From Pleodorina starrii (Eukaryota; Chlorophyta; Chlorophyceae; Chlamydomonadales; Volvocaceae), in assembly GCA_030267565.1 (NCBI GenBank), contig BRXU01000034.1, forward strand, positions 451,501 to 515,500: a DNA stretch of 64,000 bases, written 5' to 3'. Below, one piece after another: positions 47,602-59,179 of the stretch (the first letter of the stretch is position 1; each line of letters begins with the position of its first letter). A model generated the notes under the pieces. The model was not told the DNA's origin. It was given only the letters and a program-made list of their open reading frames with translations, and made no database searches. The position numbers and the translations under genes were made by a program.

Positions 47602-50600
47602 ATGATTTCGAGCAAATCGCTAGGGATTGTTTTCCTTTTCGTCACTTCAGCAGCTTGGATTGGAGCATCGTTCATAACTCAGGCGCTCGTGTCGAAAGGG
47701 GAGCAGGCCCAAGCAGCTTTGGAGCCATGGCTGTTGACGCTCATATGCTCCTCAACGCTGATGCTCTACTTACCTATTGGGCATTGTATCCGCAAGCGAG
47801 CACGGTACGATGGACGCGTCGCCCGCGCTCGCGGCAGCCCCAGGCCCAGAACCCGACAGCGGAAAGGGCTCACCTTTGGGAACTTCGACGACGTTGCTTT
47901 GGAACATGCAACCGGTTGCCTGCTGCCCAGACGCAGGTTGGTGCCATAACCTTGCCCGGTACCCTCTGGCTCCCAAACTGTAGCCACAGACAGCATACAC
48001 ACGCCGTCCTCTCCCCTGCCCCGCCAGTTTGCCCCCTCCGCTTGCCTTGTTCCCCACCACGCTGACTTCCCGCCTGTTTCGCTCCGAAACCCTTCCCTCA
48101 CCCCACACAGGGCGGCCGCTGCCGCGGCCGCAGCAGCCGCGGATGGCGCAGCGGGAGAAGGCGCTGATGAGGACAGCGATGAGGACGGCCTGGAGGGCGG
48201 TGATGCGGAGGTTGGGACGGCGGGGCTCGGCGGGGCAGCTCGCTCTGCGAGGGGTGTGGAGTGGCAGCCGCTGCTGCACCAGCCCCACAAGCACCAGCAG
48301 CACGGCGGCGGCGGCAGCGGCGAAGCGGACGCGGCGGCGGACGCGGACGGCGATGCCGACGACGCCGCCGAGGGCGGCGGCGGCGAGGGCGGCGAGGTGG
48401 AGAACAGCCAGATCGTGCGGGCGGCGTTCGTGGTGCGTCCACGGTTGTGCGGGCAGGGTGGTCCTGCGGCCTTGGGTCTGGAGACCAGCCAGGGGGGTGG
48501 GGCGGACAGGGCCGCCTCCCTTGCCCCCTGCCTTCTACACCCACTCCCGCGCCCCCTCCTCCTCCTCCTCCTCCTCCTCCTCCTCTGGGTCCTTCTCCTG
48601 GCCCGGGTCCTGGTCTCTCACTCGTCTCTCCCCTCCGCTCCCCGCCCCCCCCCCGCCCCCCCAGGTGGCTCCCGTGTGGTTCGCCGCCCAGCTGGCCTTC
48701 ACCGCCTCCCTGGAGTACACCTCCGTCACATCCAACACAGTGCTCTCCTCATGCTCCTCCCTGTTCGTGTACCTGGGGAGCCTGGCGATGGGTGGGTGGG
48801 CCTGGAGGCGGCAGGGGCCGGAGTTGGGAGGTGGAGGTGGAGGTGGGCGGGACCCGCCTGCTGCCTGCCACTGTCGCAGCGCGCTCTGGCTGCGTGTAGG
48901 CACTGGGCACTGGACGCGTCGCCGAGTCTTAGAAACCCGCGAGGTGCATCGTGCCTCGGCAACCGCTGCCTTTCCCAACCTCCCTACTGGCCCGGTTGGC
49001 AGCGTCGCCCGGTCGTGTGCTGTCCTGTGCTGTCCTGTCCCGCCCTGTCCTGTCCGTTTGCTCATCTCCTGTGCTGTGTCCTGTGCTGTCGCGTCGCCTC
49101 GCCTGGTCGCCTCGCATCCCCCGTCACCCTTTCAGGTCAGGAGGTGAGCAGCGCACTGCGCTTCGCCAGCGTGATTGCCGCCATGGCAGGTGAGGGCCGG
49201 GCCAGGGGGGGGATGAGAAGAGGAGAGGAGAGGGGGCGCGACGCCACATGACCCACATGGCCTTATCTTGGGGTTTCCCGGGGGGACCCGCGTAGCTCAG
49301 ATACATCCGTGCCGGCCTCCTAGTCTATACTGGGGCGATGCGACGCGGGACCCAACGGACTGTTCTCCCCCTCTCCATGCTTCCGCTGCTGCTGATGATG
49401 ATGATGATGATGATGATGATATCAAGACGTTGATTTGTGCTATCGTTGATGACCGCTGCCCTCGCTTCACGCTATGCCGCAGGCACGACGCTGGTGGCGT
49501 TGGGCGACCGGCGCAACGGCGACAGCAGCAGCGGTGGCGGTGGCGGCAGTGACGGCGGCGGCAGCGGCAGTGGCGGCGGGGGTTCGAATCCGTTGTTGGG
49601 CGATGCGCTGACGCTGATCGCCGCGGCGCTGTACGCGATGTACACCATCATGATGAAAAAGCTGTTGGTGAAGGTGAGGGGGGGGGGCGGTGCCGCCGGT
49701 GGGCGATCGGGGGGGCCCGTCGTGTTGCTGTGTCGCTTGTCTGGTTGCGTGTGTGGGGGGTGGGGGAGGGGTGTATCCACGTATAGGCCGGAGCCCGTAA
49801 ACGGTAATGTATCGGAGGGGCGGAGGGGCGTGGAGACGTCCGCATGAGCCCCTAGCCCTCTTGTGCGTGCCCTCGCAGCCTCATTAAAACCTTACACAAA
49901 CCTTTTTTGTCATAATCGAATTTTATCCTGCAAACTGACTAACTGAGGCAGCCACCCCCCAAACCCGGCTGCAACCACCACCCAAACCCGGGATCCGCAG
50001 GACGACGGTGTCGTGATGGCGCTCTTCTTCGGCACCATCGGTGTGCTGTACTTTTCCGTACTGGCGCCGGTGGCGGGCGTTCTGGCACTGGCGGGGGCAC
50101 CCGTGGTGCGCCGCGTCACGGGTCGGGCGCTCGGGCTGGCGTTCGTCCAAGGTACGACCTAAGCAATCTACCATTTGGCTGATCGGCTCTCCTGCTCCTG
50201 ATATAGCCAAGCCGCCCAAGCTTCACGCGCGCCGGGCTGATGCTCCAGCTGCCCCTCTCCGCCCCCGCCCCCTCCCCGAGTCCGTTCGCTAACGCCGTCT
50301 CCGTCCCTTCGCTGCGGTATCTTCTCTTTTCCCCTCACCGGCTCCGGCCCTGCATTGCTTGCGTGCCCACCGCCCGATGCCCTGCCTCCCACGTCCCCCC
50401 CGTCCCCATCCCTCCGCTCCATCAGGCCTGATTGACTACGTGGCTGCCGACTATGCCTGGGCGCGAGCGGTGATGCTCCTGGTGGGAGCGTTGGGCTGGG
50501 CTGGGTTGAGTCTGGTTTGGTCGGGCTGGGCCAGCCTGGGTTGGCTTTGGGTCGGGTTGGGATGGATCGGGTTGGGTTGGGTCGGGTGGGGCTGGCTGGG

Positions 50601-51736
50601 TTTGGGTTGGGTTACCGCGGCTTATGCGCTTCTGTCACGCCCACTGTGACGCGGGGGGAGGCGGGGGTACGGTAGGCGGGTTGGGAGGCGGGTCGGAGGC
50701 GCATGTGTCGATGGGTTGCAGAGGGCGCAGTTGGGCGGAGAGGCGGAGGGGCAGTCGCCGGATCCGGATCCGGATCCTGTCGTGTGATGTGATGCGCTGC
50801 GCAGTCACCCCTGCCCATCGAGCTGTGCTCCTCTGCGTCCCCCGATTGGATTGGATTGAGTTGGATTGGCTTGGATTTGGGTTTGGTCGGGTTGTTCCGC
50901 AGGGCCCCACCGCCACCAGCTGTGGCCTGGCGGTTCAGATCCCGGCGGCGGGGATCATCGACGCCCTCATCAACGGCAGCCGCCTCAGCTGGAGCGAGTC
51001 GCCGGTGGGCTGAGGGGCTGAGGGCGAGGGGAAGGGAGAAGGGAGAAGGGGGGACGAGACGAGGGGCAGGGCGGGGGCGGGGCGGGCCTTGTTTCACCCA
51101 CGGGCGCATGCCACTTTCAACACCTCAAAACCCACTCACCCACCCACCCGCTCTCCTCACCCCCAGGCGAGCCTGGTGCAGTTCATCTTTGGCAGCCTGC
51201 TCATCGTCTGTGGTTTCGTCGGCGTATCCATGGAACCACGGGCCCTGGCAGCCGTCTGGAACTGGTGCACGGAGTGCGGGCGCGGCGGGGGCGGCGCGGC
51301 GGTCCACGGCGGCGGAGGCGGCGGGAGAGGTAGCGGCGGCGGAGCCTGCGCTGAGGCTGGCGGCGGCGCGGCCGTGGACATGCGGGGGACCTCGGACGGC
51401 AGGCTGGCCGCCTTGTGGAGCGGCGCCGCCGCTGCGGAGGGCGTGTCCACATATGCATCTGGGGAGCAGCAGGCGGGGGCAGCACGGGGCGGGCTTTTGG
51501 GGGAGTTGGAGGGGAGGCGGGCAAGACGCGGGTCGTGGGGAGGAGGTGGTGGCGGGAAGGCGGTGCGAGGGGGTGTGCTTCGAGGTATGGGCATGGGAGG
51601 TGGTGGTGGTGGTGCTGGCGGGAGCGGCGGCGGCAGCAGCGCCGCGGATTTGCAGTCGTACATTCCATTGAGCAGTACGGCAGGAGTGGCGGCTGGGGGC
51701 CGCGGCGCGCCGGCGGCGGGCTCGCCAGACATGTAG
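47602..51736 (+). CDS. SLC35F5-like drug/metabolite-family (EamA) transporter, 9 exons
   Basis: Exons: 47602-47804, 48111-48432, 48665-48791, 49136-49189, 49483-49673, 50001-50151, 50426-50481, 50903-51004, 51167-51736; 591 aa. It is a polytopic membrane protein. TM1 is LGIVFLFVTSAAWIGASFI. Family stretches follow: WFAAQLAFTASLEYTSVTSN, TVLSSCSSLFVYLGSLAMG, FASVIAAMAGTTLVALGD, GDALTLIAAALYAMYTIMMK, VVMALFFGTIGVLYFSVLAP, FVQGLIDYVAADYAWARAVM, TSCGLAVQIPAAGIIDALI, SLVQFIFGSLLIVCGFVGVS. This order matches SLC35F5-type transporters of endomembranes; their substrates are poorly known. Exon 2 adds a ~105-residue Ala/acidic loop after TM2, and the last ~140 residues are a Gly-rich tail, both unusual in length. 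The gene is divergent from the sulfotransferase-like gene; a Golgi link is tempting but unproven. Confidence 0.88.
48552..48587. repeat. CTC trinucleotide microsatellite in intron 2 of the transporter gene
   Basis: A run of CTC triplets shortly upstream of the exon 3 acceptor, followed by C-rich sequence; it is part of a long pyrimidine-rich intron end. Confidence 0.85.
49395..49422. repeat. ATG trinucleotide microsatellite in intron 4 of the transporter gene
   Basis: Eight or so GAT/ATG triplets in an intron. Confidence 0.85.
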
Positions 51737-51950
51737 GGAGGGCGGTGTGAGGTGGTGCTGGTGGGAGGACCCTCCTCAAGGCGGCCCGCGTCTTTGAGGG
51801 CGTGTCCCATGCCCCCACGAGATGTGGCGCTATGCTATGCAGGTGAGCAACAACTGGGTTGCCGGTGCAGCCCCCGGCCTCCATGCGTGTAGTACTGGGG
51901 AAAGACCGAAAACGGTTGCTTGCGTGGGGACAACGCCGCACACAGCCACA

Positions 51951-51955
51951 TGTAA
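51951..51955 (+). promoter_or_regulatory. TGTAA polyadenylation signal of the transporter gene
   Basis: First TGTAA after the stop codon, 215 nt downstream; typical position for a volvocine 3' UTR. Confidence 0.65.
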
Positions 51956-52278
51956 TAGGTGTATGTGTGTCATGACAGCGATGCTTGCTGCAATGATATG
52001 TTATATGGACCTGATGTGATGTGACGCATTCGCATGCACGCATGCACGTATGTATGTATGTACCGGTATGTTTTAGTTTATCCGCATCCGCTGCTGGGTC
52101 GGGTCGGTTCGCTGCGGCTGTAGCGGAAGCCGCGCGCCGAAGGCCGCTGCGGCGTGTGGACAATAGTGTTTTTGCAGTAGCCGTATGCTTGAGTACTGTC
52201 GTCGTAGGAATCGGGGGGGGCCGCCGGCCGCGCTTTGCTGCTGTCGCGCCTACGTAATGCACTGCTACGTTTGTGAAT

Positions 52279-52323
52279 CGTGAGGAGGAGGAGGAAGAGG
52301 AGGAGGGGGAGGAGACGGAGGAG

Positions 52324-52358
<35 letters not shown>

Positions 52359-52513
52359 GGAGGGGGAGGAGGAGGAGGAGGGGGAGGAGGAGGAGGAGGA
52401 AGAGGAGGAGGGGGAGGAGGAGGAGGGGGAGGAGGAGGGGGGGGGAGGAGGAGGGGGAGGAGGAGGAGGGGGAGGAGGAGGAGGGGGAGGAGGAGGAGGG
52501 GGAGGAGGGGAAT
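52279..52513. repeat. GAG/GGA purine-only microsatellite
   Basis: About 235 bp of GAG and GGA triplets with occasional GAA, purely A/G on the top strand, grading into GGGGGAGGA at the right end. Poly-Glu and Gly/Glu frames across it are not coding. Confidence 0.93.
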
Positions 52514-53356
52514 GACAAGCCGCTTATAGCTCGCTGTGGGGTACGGGAGATGGCGCGCGTGTTGAAACTGTGCCTTGCGTTGACACGTAACACAGTGGAC
52601 AGACAGTGAGGCCCGGTGTACATGCGTTGTTGGCGGCTCCCCTGCTGGCGGCGCTCGGGCTGGAGCTGTAGGTGGCGCTGGGACCGGACCGCATCCCCAC
52701 CTCCCCCCGGGGTGTAGATGTCCGCTGCAGGGCCTCATCAGTCGGAACTCGGAAGGGAGCCTTTCCGCCAGGGCACCATTTCAAGGGATGGCGGGTTGGC
52801 GATGATGGGCAGGGAGCCGTCCGCCTCTTCGGCGGCTGTGTGGTGCTGACGATGGGGTTTTACGCGGAGGACAGGAACTGATGCGGTTGTCCTTTGCAAG
52901 GGGTTGCACCCCCCATCACCACCACCAGCACCACCCCGCGGGGAAGTATCGACGGCACTCACTGACGGCTTTTTTCTCCGCCCTCCGGACCATCTGCCGG
53001 TTCAGTAATTCCTTGCAAACATGTGCCAACTTCTTCAAGGCAGCTCGCAATGCCCTCGCATCGAGCACCGCGAGGGCATGCGGGCGTGCTGGTGCGGGCT
53101 GACGGCGGCAGCGAACCAGGTCTCCCACAACGTCTCCCTCGACGTCGCTGCCTGCGCTGCGGCAGCACGGGCCGACCCATGGGTCACCTGCCACACACGC
53201 CGCCAAGGCTATGGCCGTGCCACAGCATCGCGGGTACCAGGGGCCGGAAAGCGGCCAGAAGGCGCCAGGCCCAAAATCTCAACCCAAAATCCATGCCCCG
53301 ACGTGGCCCGGTAATCCGCCAAATGTGCAGAGCTGGAACCAAATCTGGTACTTCTA

Positions 53357-53405
53357 CCGGTGTGTGTACGACACGGACGGACACGTGCGCACCCACTCAT
53401 GTCCT
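53357..53405. repeat. Dispersed repeat piece (copy A), related to 58299-58347
   Basis: About 45 positions around TACGACACGG and GGACACGTGCGC are shared with 58299-58347 with a few substitutions. Confidence 0.55.
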
Positions 53406-53423
53406 CGGCGTGCACCCCCTCCC

Positions 53424-53444
53424 TCCCTCCCTCCCTCCCTCCGC
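53424..53444. repeat. CCCT microsatellite
   Basis: A short run of TCCC/CCCT units between genes, next to the dispersed repeat piece. Confidence 0.75.
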
Positions 53445-54078
53445 ACACTGACACACAACCGAATCGCATGGCGCGTCGGCGGGCACTGGCCGGCTGTCCC
53501 GGATTACTTGCTCACATGCTCAGGCCCGTTGCTAGCGCTATATCACAGCAGGTTCTCAATTGGCGGGGAGGTTGTTTTTGCTTCCGGGTCGATCTGCGTC
53601 AAAAATAGAATCCGGACCGGGAGGCCACAGGCTAGAGCTGGGGCGGCAAGGCTGGTGGCTCACCCGTGGTTCACTGCTACCTGGGCGTTGGGCCTTGGGC
53701 TGACACGTGCGCACGGCCTGACTCTGTCACAGCACGGAACTACCGGTCCTCTAATGGAACTGAAGTAAGGGTCAGAATTTGCATTCATGATGGGCGGGTC
53801 GCACAGGCTACGGGAATCGGTGCGGGGACCTTGTTTGGGGGCTCACATGTGGGGCTGGTGCAGGGGCTGGAGGCGCCCGCGCGCACCACACCCTGCACAC
53901 ACCGGCACAAGCACCACCAGTAGCAGTGGTAGACGAGCATGTAATATGAAATAACATTTTTATCGTAATCCGCCGCGGGCGGCTAGAGTACAACGCGAAG
54001 TGAAGGTCGTCTCCAGCCGCTCCTTGGAATGGGATGATGTCCAAGGAGAAGGTGTCGAAGACCTTCCCGTCATCCTCG

Positions 54079-54223
54079 TTCCTTGTCACAACCTAGTTCA
54101 GGTCATCGCCAGCGAACCCTGACACATAGGTTCCTTGTCACAACCTAGTTCAGGTTCCCGTCATCCTCGTTCCTTGTCACAACCTAGTTCCTTGTCACAA
54201 CCTAGTTCCTTGTCACAACCTAG
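54079..54223. repeat. 18-bp repeats upstream of the second F-box/ankyrin gene
   Basis: The unit TTCCTTGTCACAACCTAG occurs at 54079, 54131, 54170, 54188 and 54206, the last three in direct tandem. The first and third copies also share CCCGTCATCCTCG before them, so a larger piece was duplicated. They end 75 bp before the start codon, in the promoter or 5' UTR. Confidence 0.9.
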
Positions 54224-54297
54224 CCACTTAAGGAGCGCTGCTGCAAATTGCCAGTTCAAAAATACCAAAATCAACGCTTGGAAGCCACAACCAGGAC

Positions 54298-56667
54298 ATG
54301 TCCTCGGCCTTGGCTTCGGCGGCTTCGGCGACCGCTGCCGCCGGGGACGTTTCCCAGCGGCCCTGGAGCGACTTGCCATCGGTGGTCTGGATCCACATTG
54401 CCAAATTCCTGCCCCCAAACGAGGTCGCATGCAATCTGCGGCTGGTTGACAAGGCTGCGGCGGGGCAGCTTCGCGACAGGACAGCGGTCCGCCTTCCGGA
54501 GCCCTCGCCACCTCACGCCTTCGTGTGGCGCTGGGGCAGCTCGCAGGCTTGGCATGACATGCCATACATGCAGCGGCGGCGACTTCTGGAACTGACGGCG
54601 GGCAGCGGCAGCCTGGCCAACCTGGAAACCGCCCTGCCCGCTTCGGGCTGCTTCCTTGCCGCATGGCTCTTCACCTCCGCAGCCGGCGGCGGCAACACGC
54701 ACATGTGCCAGTGGCTGGAGGCCCAGGGCTGTCCGTGCAACGAACTGGGGGCGGTGGTGGCTGCTGCCCGCGGCGGCCACCTCGCCGTGGTGCGGTGGCT
54801 GCTGGCGCGGATTCGTCAGCAGCAGCAGGACGAGCAGCAGCGGCAGCCGGATCCCCATCGCCGCAGGAACGTCGGCTGCGCGGCCTTCGCTGCCGCCGCC
54901 GGTGCGGGCCACCGCGCGCTGTGTGAGGCGCTCCTGGCCGATGATGACGTCACTTTTGACCGGCAGGCGCCCATCGCCGCCGCCCGGGGTGGTCACGTGG
55001 GCCTTACCGAGTGGCTGCTCCAGCTGCTGCCCCGGCTGCCCCCAAATGACGGAGCGCGCAGCTGGAGCCAGGCTGCCAAGCGGCAACTGCTGGCGGCTGC
55101 GGTTCACGGCTTTGAGCTGCCGGCACTCCAGCGGCTGCACACCGCCCTGCAGCACTTGGCGACCAGCGACGATCCCAACCCGGTTCCCCTGCGGATCAGC
55201 CCCCTGGACGATTCCCTCCTCCTCGCGGCGCTTAACAGCCCCACCCGCGACTGGCGGGACAAGGCGCGCTGGCTTCACCAGGAGCTGGGGGTGCGGCTCC
55301 AGCGGCTCAATGTGGACCAGGCCGCCCTCCTCCGCGGGGGGATCACCACCCGGTATGGAGACGCTGTGGAGCGCGCGCAGATGCTGCTGCAGCTAACGCA
55401 AGGCGATGACCAGGCCATGGTGATGGCGGTTGGGGCCGCCATCCGTGCAGGCGACCTGCCGCTGCTGCAGTCCCTGCAGCACAGGGTCCGGGCCGGGGAG
55501 CACGACTTCAGAGCCGCGGAGCTGGCGGCGGAGGAGGGCAACCTGGAGCTGCTGCGACAGATGGACGCCTGGGGGTGGCGCATCTGGGCGGGGCGGGAAA
55601 CGATGCTCGCTGCTGCGAGGTCGGGCCACCTGGCCGTGCTGCAGTTGCTGGTGGGGCCCGATGATGAGCGGGGCGGGAGGGCGGCGCTCTGGTTGTACGG
55701 TCACGAGCTGATGGACGAGGCGGCAGCAGGTGGCCGTGTGGAGGTGATGGAGTGGATGCGGGCGCAGGGCTGGTCCTTCCGAGGTGAGAGCACCTTTGCG
55801 GCGGCTGCGTCGTACGGCAACGTGGCGCTGCTGGAGCGACTGGCGGGCTGGGGCTACCCCTTGGAGGTGAGGGGGTTGCACGAGCTGTGTGGGGGTGGGG
55901 GTGTGTGGGTTGTGTGTGTGTATGTGGGGGCGGTGTTATCCACGTGTAGGCCGGAGGTGGGGGGTTTGAAGAGTGATTTTGCAAGAAAGAAACAAGAAGC
56001 CCTGAGGGGGAGGTGGGGGAGGGTTGGAGTGTGTGGTGGGTGTGCGGGTTGTGTATGGGGTTTTTGTGTATGGGGTGTGGGGGTGGGTCCGAATGGCGCT
56101 CACGCCCACATGCCCACGCACCCGCGAGGGAGGATGTGAGGGGGAGGGCAGCGGGTTGCCCTCACCGGTAGCAGATCGGCCCAAGACAGAGAGGTCCCGA
56201 CCTGACATCCACTCCCCCCTTTCCTTTCCTTTCGCCTCTTTTTGATTTTCGCCACTTTCCTATTATTACCGATACCTCACACACACCCTCCTCGATCGGC
56301 GCTCGCTGCTCCCCCGCCCCCACGTCCCCAGGCAGCCGCGGGTGAGGCCTTCGCCCTGGCCAGCCACAACTGCGACCTGGCCACCCTGCGCTGCCTGCGG
56401 AGGCTGGGCTGCCCCTGGGGCCCCGCCCGCGAAGGCAGCTTCACGCAAGCTGTGTGTTCAGCTCCCGGGCCCACTGGCCTGCGGGACTGCGGCCCCCTGG
56501 CTGCCCTCCGTTGGATGCGGGCGAAGGGATGTCCGGTGGACTGGAAGGAAGCCAGGAGCCGGGCTGCACACCGTCGAGACCCGGAGGCGGCCGCCGTCCG
56601 GGCCTGGATTGACGCCCAGATGCAGCAAGGGGGCGGGGGTGGGGGCGGGGCGGCGGCTGGGCAGTGA
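54298..56667 (+). CDS. F-box-like protein with ankyrin-type repeats (copy 2)
   Basis: Exons: 54298-55866 and 56332-56667; 634 aa. After ~20 Ala/Ser-rich residues an F-box-like motif follows (WSDLPSVVWIHIAKFLPPNE, then LRLVDKAAAGQLRD). The linker PPHAF is shared with copy 1 at 20609-23922. The body is a chain of helical ankyrin-type repeats with GCP ends (EAQGCPCN, RRLGCPWGP, RAKGCPVD). The part CPWGP...SFTQAV...LRWM..KGCPVD aligns with the last exons of copy 1. The predicted role as an SCF ubiquitin-ligase substrate receptor is inferred from family type. The protein ends in a Gly run (MQQGGGGGGG). The 465-bp intron is GT-rich. Confidence 0.87.
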
Positions 56668-56810
56668 GCGGCCACGCGCGCGGCCGGGTGGGCGCTTTGC
56701 GTCGAATTACCGGTACGTGTGTGGGCAGCGGTGTGGTGCACGGAGGGAAACCGTATGGCGGCGGTCACAGCGTTGCGACATGCACTGGGTTTGCGTGGAG
56801 CTTGCGGAGG

Positions 56811-56874
56811 TGGGTGGGTGGTTGGGTGGGTGGGTGGGTGGGTGGGTGGGTGGGTGGGTGGGTGGGTGGGTGGG
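56811..56874. repeat. GGGT tetranucleotide microsatellite
   Basis: About 15 GGGT units, strongly G-rich on the top strand and able in principle to form G-quadruplexes; it lies in the 3' UTR of the preceding gene. Confidence 0.93.
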
Positions 56875-56883
56875 TAGGATGGC

Positions 56884-56888
56884 TGTAA
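56884..56888 (+). promoter_or_regulatory. TGTAA polyadenylation signal of the second F-box/ankyrin gene
   Basis: TGTAA 217 nt after the stop, just beyond the GGGT microsatellite. Confidence 0.6.
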
Positions 56889-58298
56889 CCTGTGTGAGGC
56901 GTCCACTTCGCCATGCAATACGGCACTACGGCACGAGCGGTTGTCGCCGCCGAGAGTTTCAGGCACTTGACCGAGCTGGGCAGATTACCCCGATTGGACA
57001 GTATCGCACTTCGGACGTCGCTGCATTGTGTTTGCTGCGGCTTTTGGGGTCCACGTCACTTCTCACTTGGCAGGTGTGTTGGCGTTGGACAAGAGGTTGA
57101 CAGGAGGGCTGAAGGGGACAGGCATTGAGGCACGCACACAGGGCGGAGAGGGCAGAGAGGCCCCTGCACCCTCCGCCCCCCGGGGGTCCTGGAGGGTGCT
57201 GTGGGGGGGAGGGGAGGGACGGCATCACGGCAGTGGGGAGCTGTGGGGAGGCGCGGGCCGCAGCTTGCTGCCACCCCACCCCACCCACCCAGCCCCTTCC
57301 CCCGGGCTGAGAGCTTTCAGGCCCGCAGCGCCACACACACACACACACGCACAACGGATCGGATCGGGTCCCGGAACGGCGGATCAGATGTACAATCAAA
57401 GGGGAGGGGAGGGCGGCGGGGCGGAACCCTGGGCAGCTGCCGTGTTTTGAGTGGCAAGGCAACAATTGGGGGGGGGGCGAGGTCGGAGTTGGTGCGTGGT
57501 GGGCGCATGTGTGATGTATGTGAGTCGTGATGTGGTCCCTCAGGTCACCTCCCCAGCGCGAGCGGGCAGATGCTTTCACCTCACCTCATACAACTGAAGG
57601 TTTTCTGAGTGCAACGCTAGAAAACAAACCTAGGTTTTCTGTGAACTCGGAGGAGTTGGGCCCTCATAAGGGCGTTGGTACGGCACATGGTGCCAGTTAA
57701 GGAGTCCGCGAAGGCGTGGAGGAGTGATTTTCGGGGGTTTTGTAGATTGCTACATAGGGTGGTTGCTGCGAGGCTGTGGGCATTAAGGCCTTCGCGGTAG
57801 CCGGCCCTCACCCGGCCTACCTACCGAACGAAGACGGCTTTCATTGCTTTCAGGTACCCTTTGTGTGAAACGAACGATGATTTCTCATGAAAACGGATGT
57901 GATGTGATGTAAAGCACCAACGGTCCGCCAGGCGCCGTGGCCCGCCTTTGCCCGCCACCTCAGGCTGCCCGCCACCTCACACTGGCTGACTGTCAGCTTC
58001 TGGTGGCATAACGAGATGCGGTGAACCCCTTTTTCCGCTCACCCCCACGCACACGCCAGTGCTGCCGAGGCTTCTCCACTGCAGCCTTATCAGCCGGCAC
58101 GGCCCGGCTCGGCCCGGCCGGTATAGCCGGCCTCGTTGGGCAGCGGCACGTGGACTCACGGCTGGCAGTGTCGTGCCGAGAGAGAGGGGGGGCGGGACAC
58201 GGAAACCGCGGAGGGGGCACACCCGTCGTGGCCGGGATGGGGCCTGACACTGCAGAGCAATGAGCAGAGCAGTGGCCTCTCAAAAACCCCTCACAGCC

Positions 58299-58347
58299 GG
58301 TGTACGACACGGAGGGACACGTGCGCGTTCACTCAAGTCCTCGGTGC
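58299..58347. repeat. Dispersed repeat piece (copy B), related to 53357-53405
   Basis: Shares TACGACACGG, GGACACGTGCGC and GTCCTCGG in the same order and spacing as copy A. Confidence 0.55.
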
Positions 58348-58532
58348 GCCAGTCCCCCGAATGTGGGCCACCCCTCCAAACAAATCTTGCGAGGGCGTCC
58401 TTTTGAACGACACAGTTGCTGCATCCTGACTACCGGTATTACACGACCCCGTGGAGAGTGCTCAGAGCATCATCATCAGCTTCCTTCGCGCCGTCAAAGT
58501 CCGTCAAAGATCAGCGGGGGTCCGAACCCCGG

Positions 58533-58560
58533 GGGTAATTAAAACGGCCCGGGGCGAGGG
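58533..58560. repeat. Dispersed repeat piece (copy B), related to 38285-38312
   Basis: Same GGGTAATTAAAACG core with two substitutions over 28 bp. It lies 190 bp from the other dispersed piece at 58299, so both may belong to one element. Confidence 0.55.
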
Positions 58561-59179
58561 GAACGCAACGCAGTTCCCTGGGATATTGCCTGAGGATTAC
58601 CTGATATCTCCAGCAGAAATAAAACGAGCGCGCGGCCGCGTCGCCGCCGACCAACCCCAGACAGACCGAACCCCGGAGGCGGGGCGGGGCAGGTAACCTT
58701 CCCTGCGCTCTCCCAGCCCCGCGCTTTTCAGCGAAGCCGCCGCGGGCGCGCACGGCGCCCCGGTCGTTTGCATCGCCCACGTCGCGCAAACCCGGCTTGC
58801 AAACCCATCATGCACTTCTCGCACATGCATCCCTATTTGCCCACCCCCTTCGCCACCTCCTCGCCAACATCACCGCCTCTGCCCGTCCTCCTGCACGTCA
58901 CGCAGCACACCCTCGAGCACCACCCTCCCATCTATACAATTATTAGGTGCCGTGCCCAAGGCCAACACTTCCCCAGCTTCTCGACCGTCCTCGAAATCCC
59001 AAAAATGCTGGATAGCTGGATAGGAAATGCAATAACCGATGCGATTTTGCAACCCCCAATCCTGTATTGACCAGCTCATTCTGTAGCCCCCTTTACGGTG
59101 TTCAGTAATCTGCGACCCAGCCGTCCCACATTCCATCCTCTCTTTCTCTCTGTATCTCTCTCTCTCATCTTCTCTCTCA

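Larger units (their letters stand above)
51737..54297. other. Interval with transporter 3' UTR and promoter of the second F-box/ankyrin gene
   Basis: The first ~230 bp fit the transporter 3' UTR. Then come a GAG microsatellite, short frames and a dispersed repeat piece at 53357-53405. A minus-strand frame at 52917-53206 contains a plausible helical stretch (LKKLAHVCKELLNRQMVRRA), but I cannot link it to any gene. Confidence 0.4.
56668..59179. other. Intergenic interval with simple repeats and mobile-element pieces
   Basis: No gene is recognised. It holds the 3' UTR of the second F-box/ankyrin gene, a GGGT microsatellite, dispersed repeat pieces at 58299-58347 and 58533-58560, and the 3' end of the minus-strand gene beyond, for which TTACA at 58439-58443 is a candidate polyadenylation signal. 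Confidence 0.4.

Noticed and set aside
52273..52738. Poly-Glu, Arg-rich and Pro/Leu-rich open frames
   Set aside because: Simple GAG repeat composition; no coding context.
52917..53206. Minus-strand frame with a helical stretch (LKKLAHVCKELLNRQMVRRA)
   Set aside because: No recognisable family, no convincing partner exons or start; too weak for a gene call.
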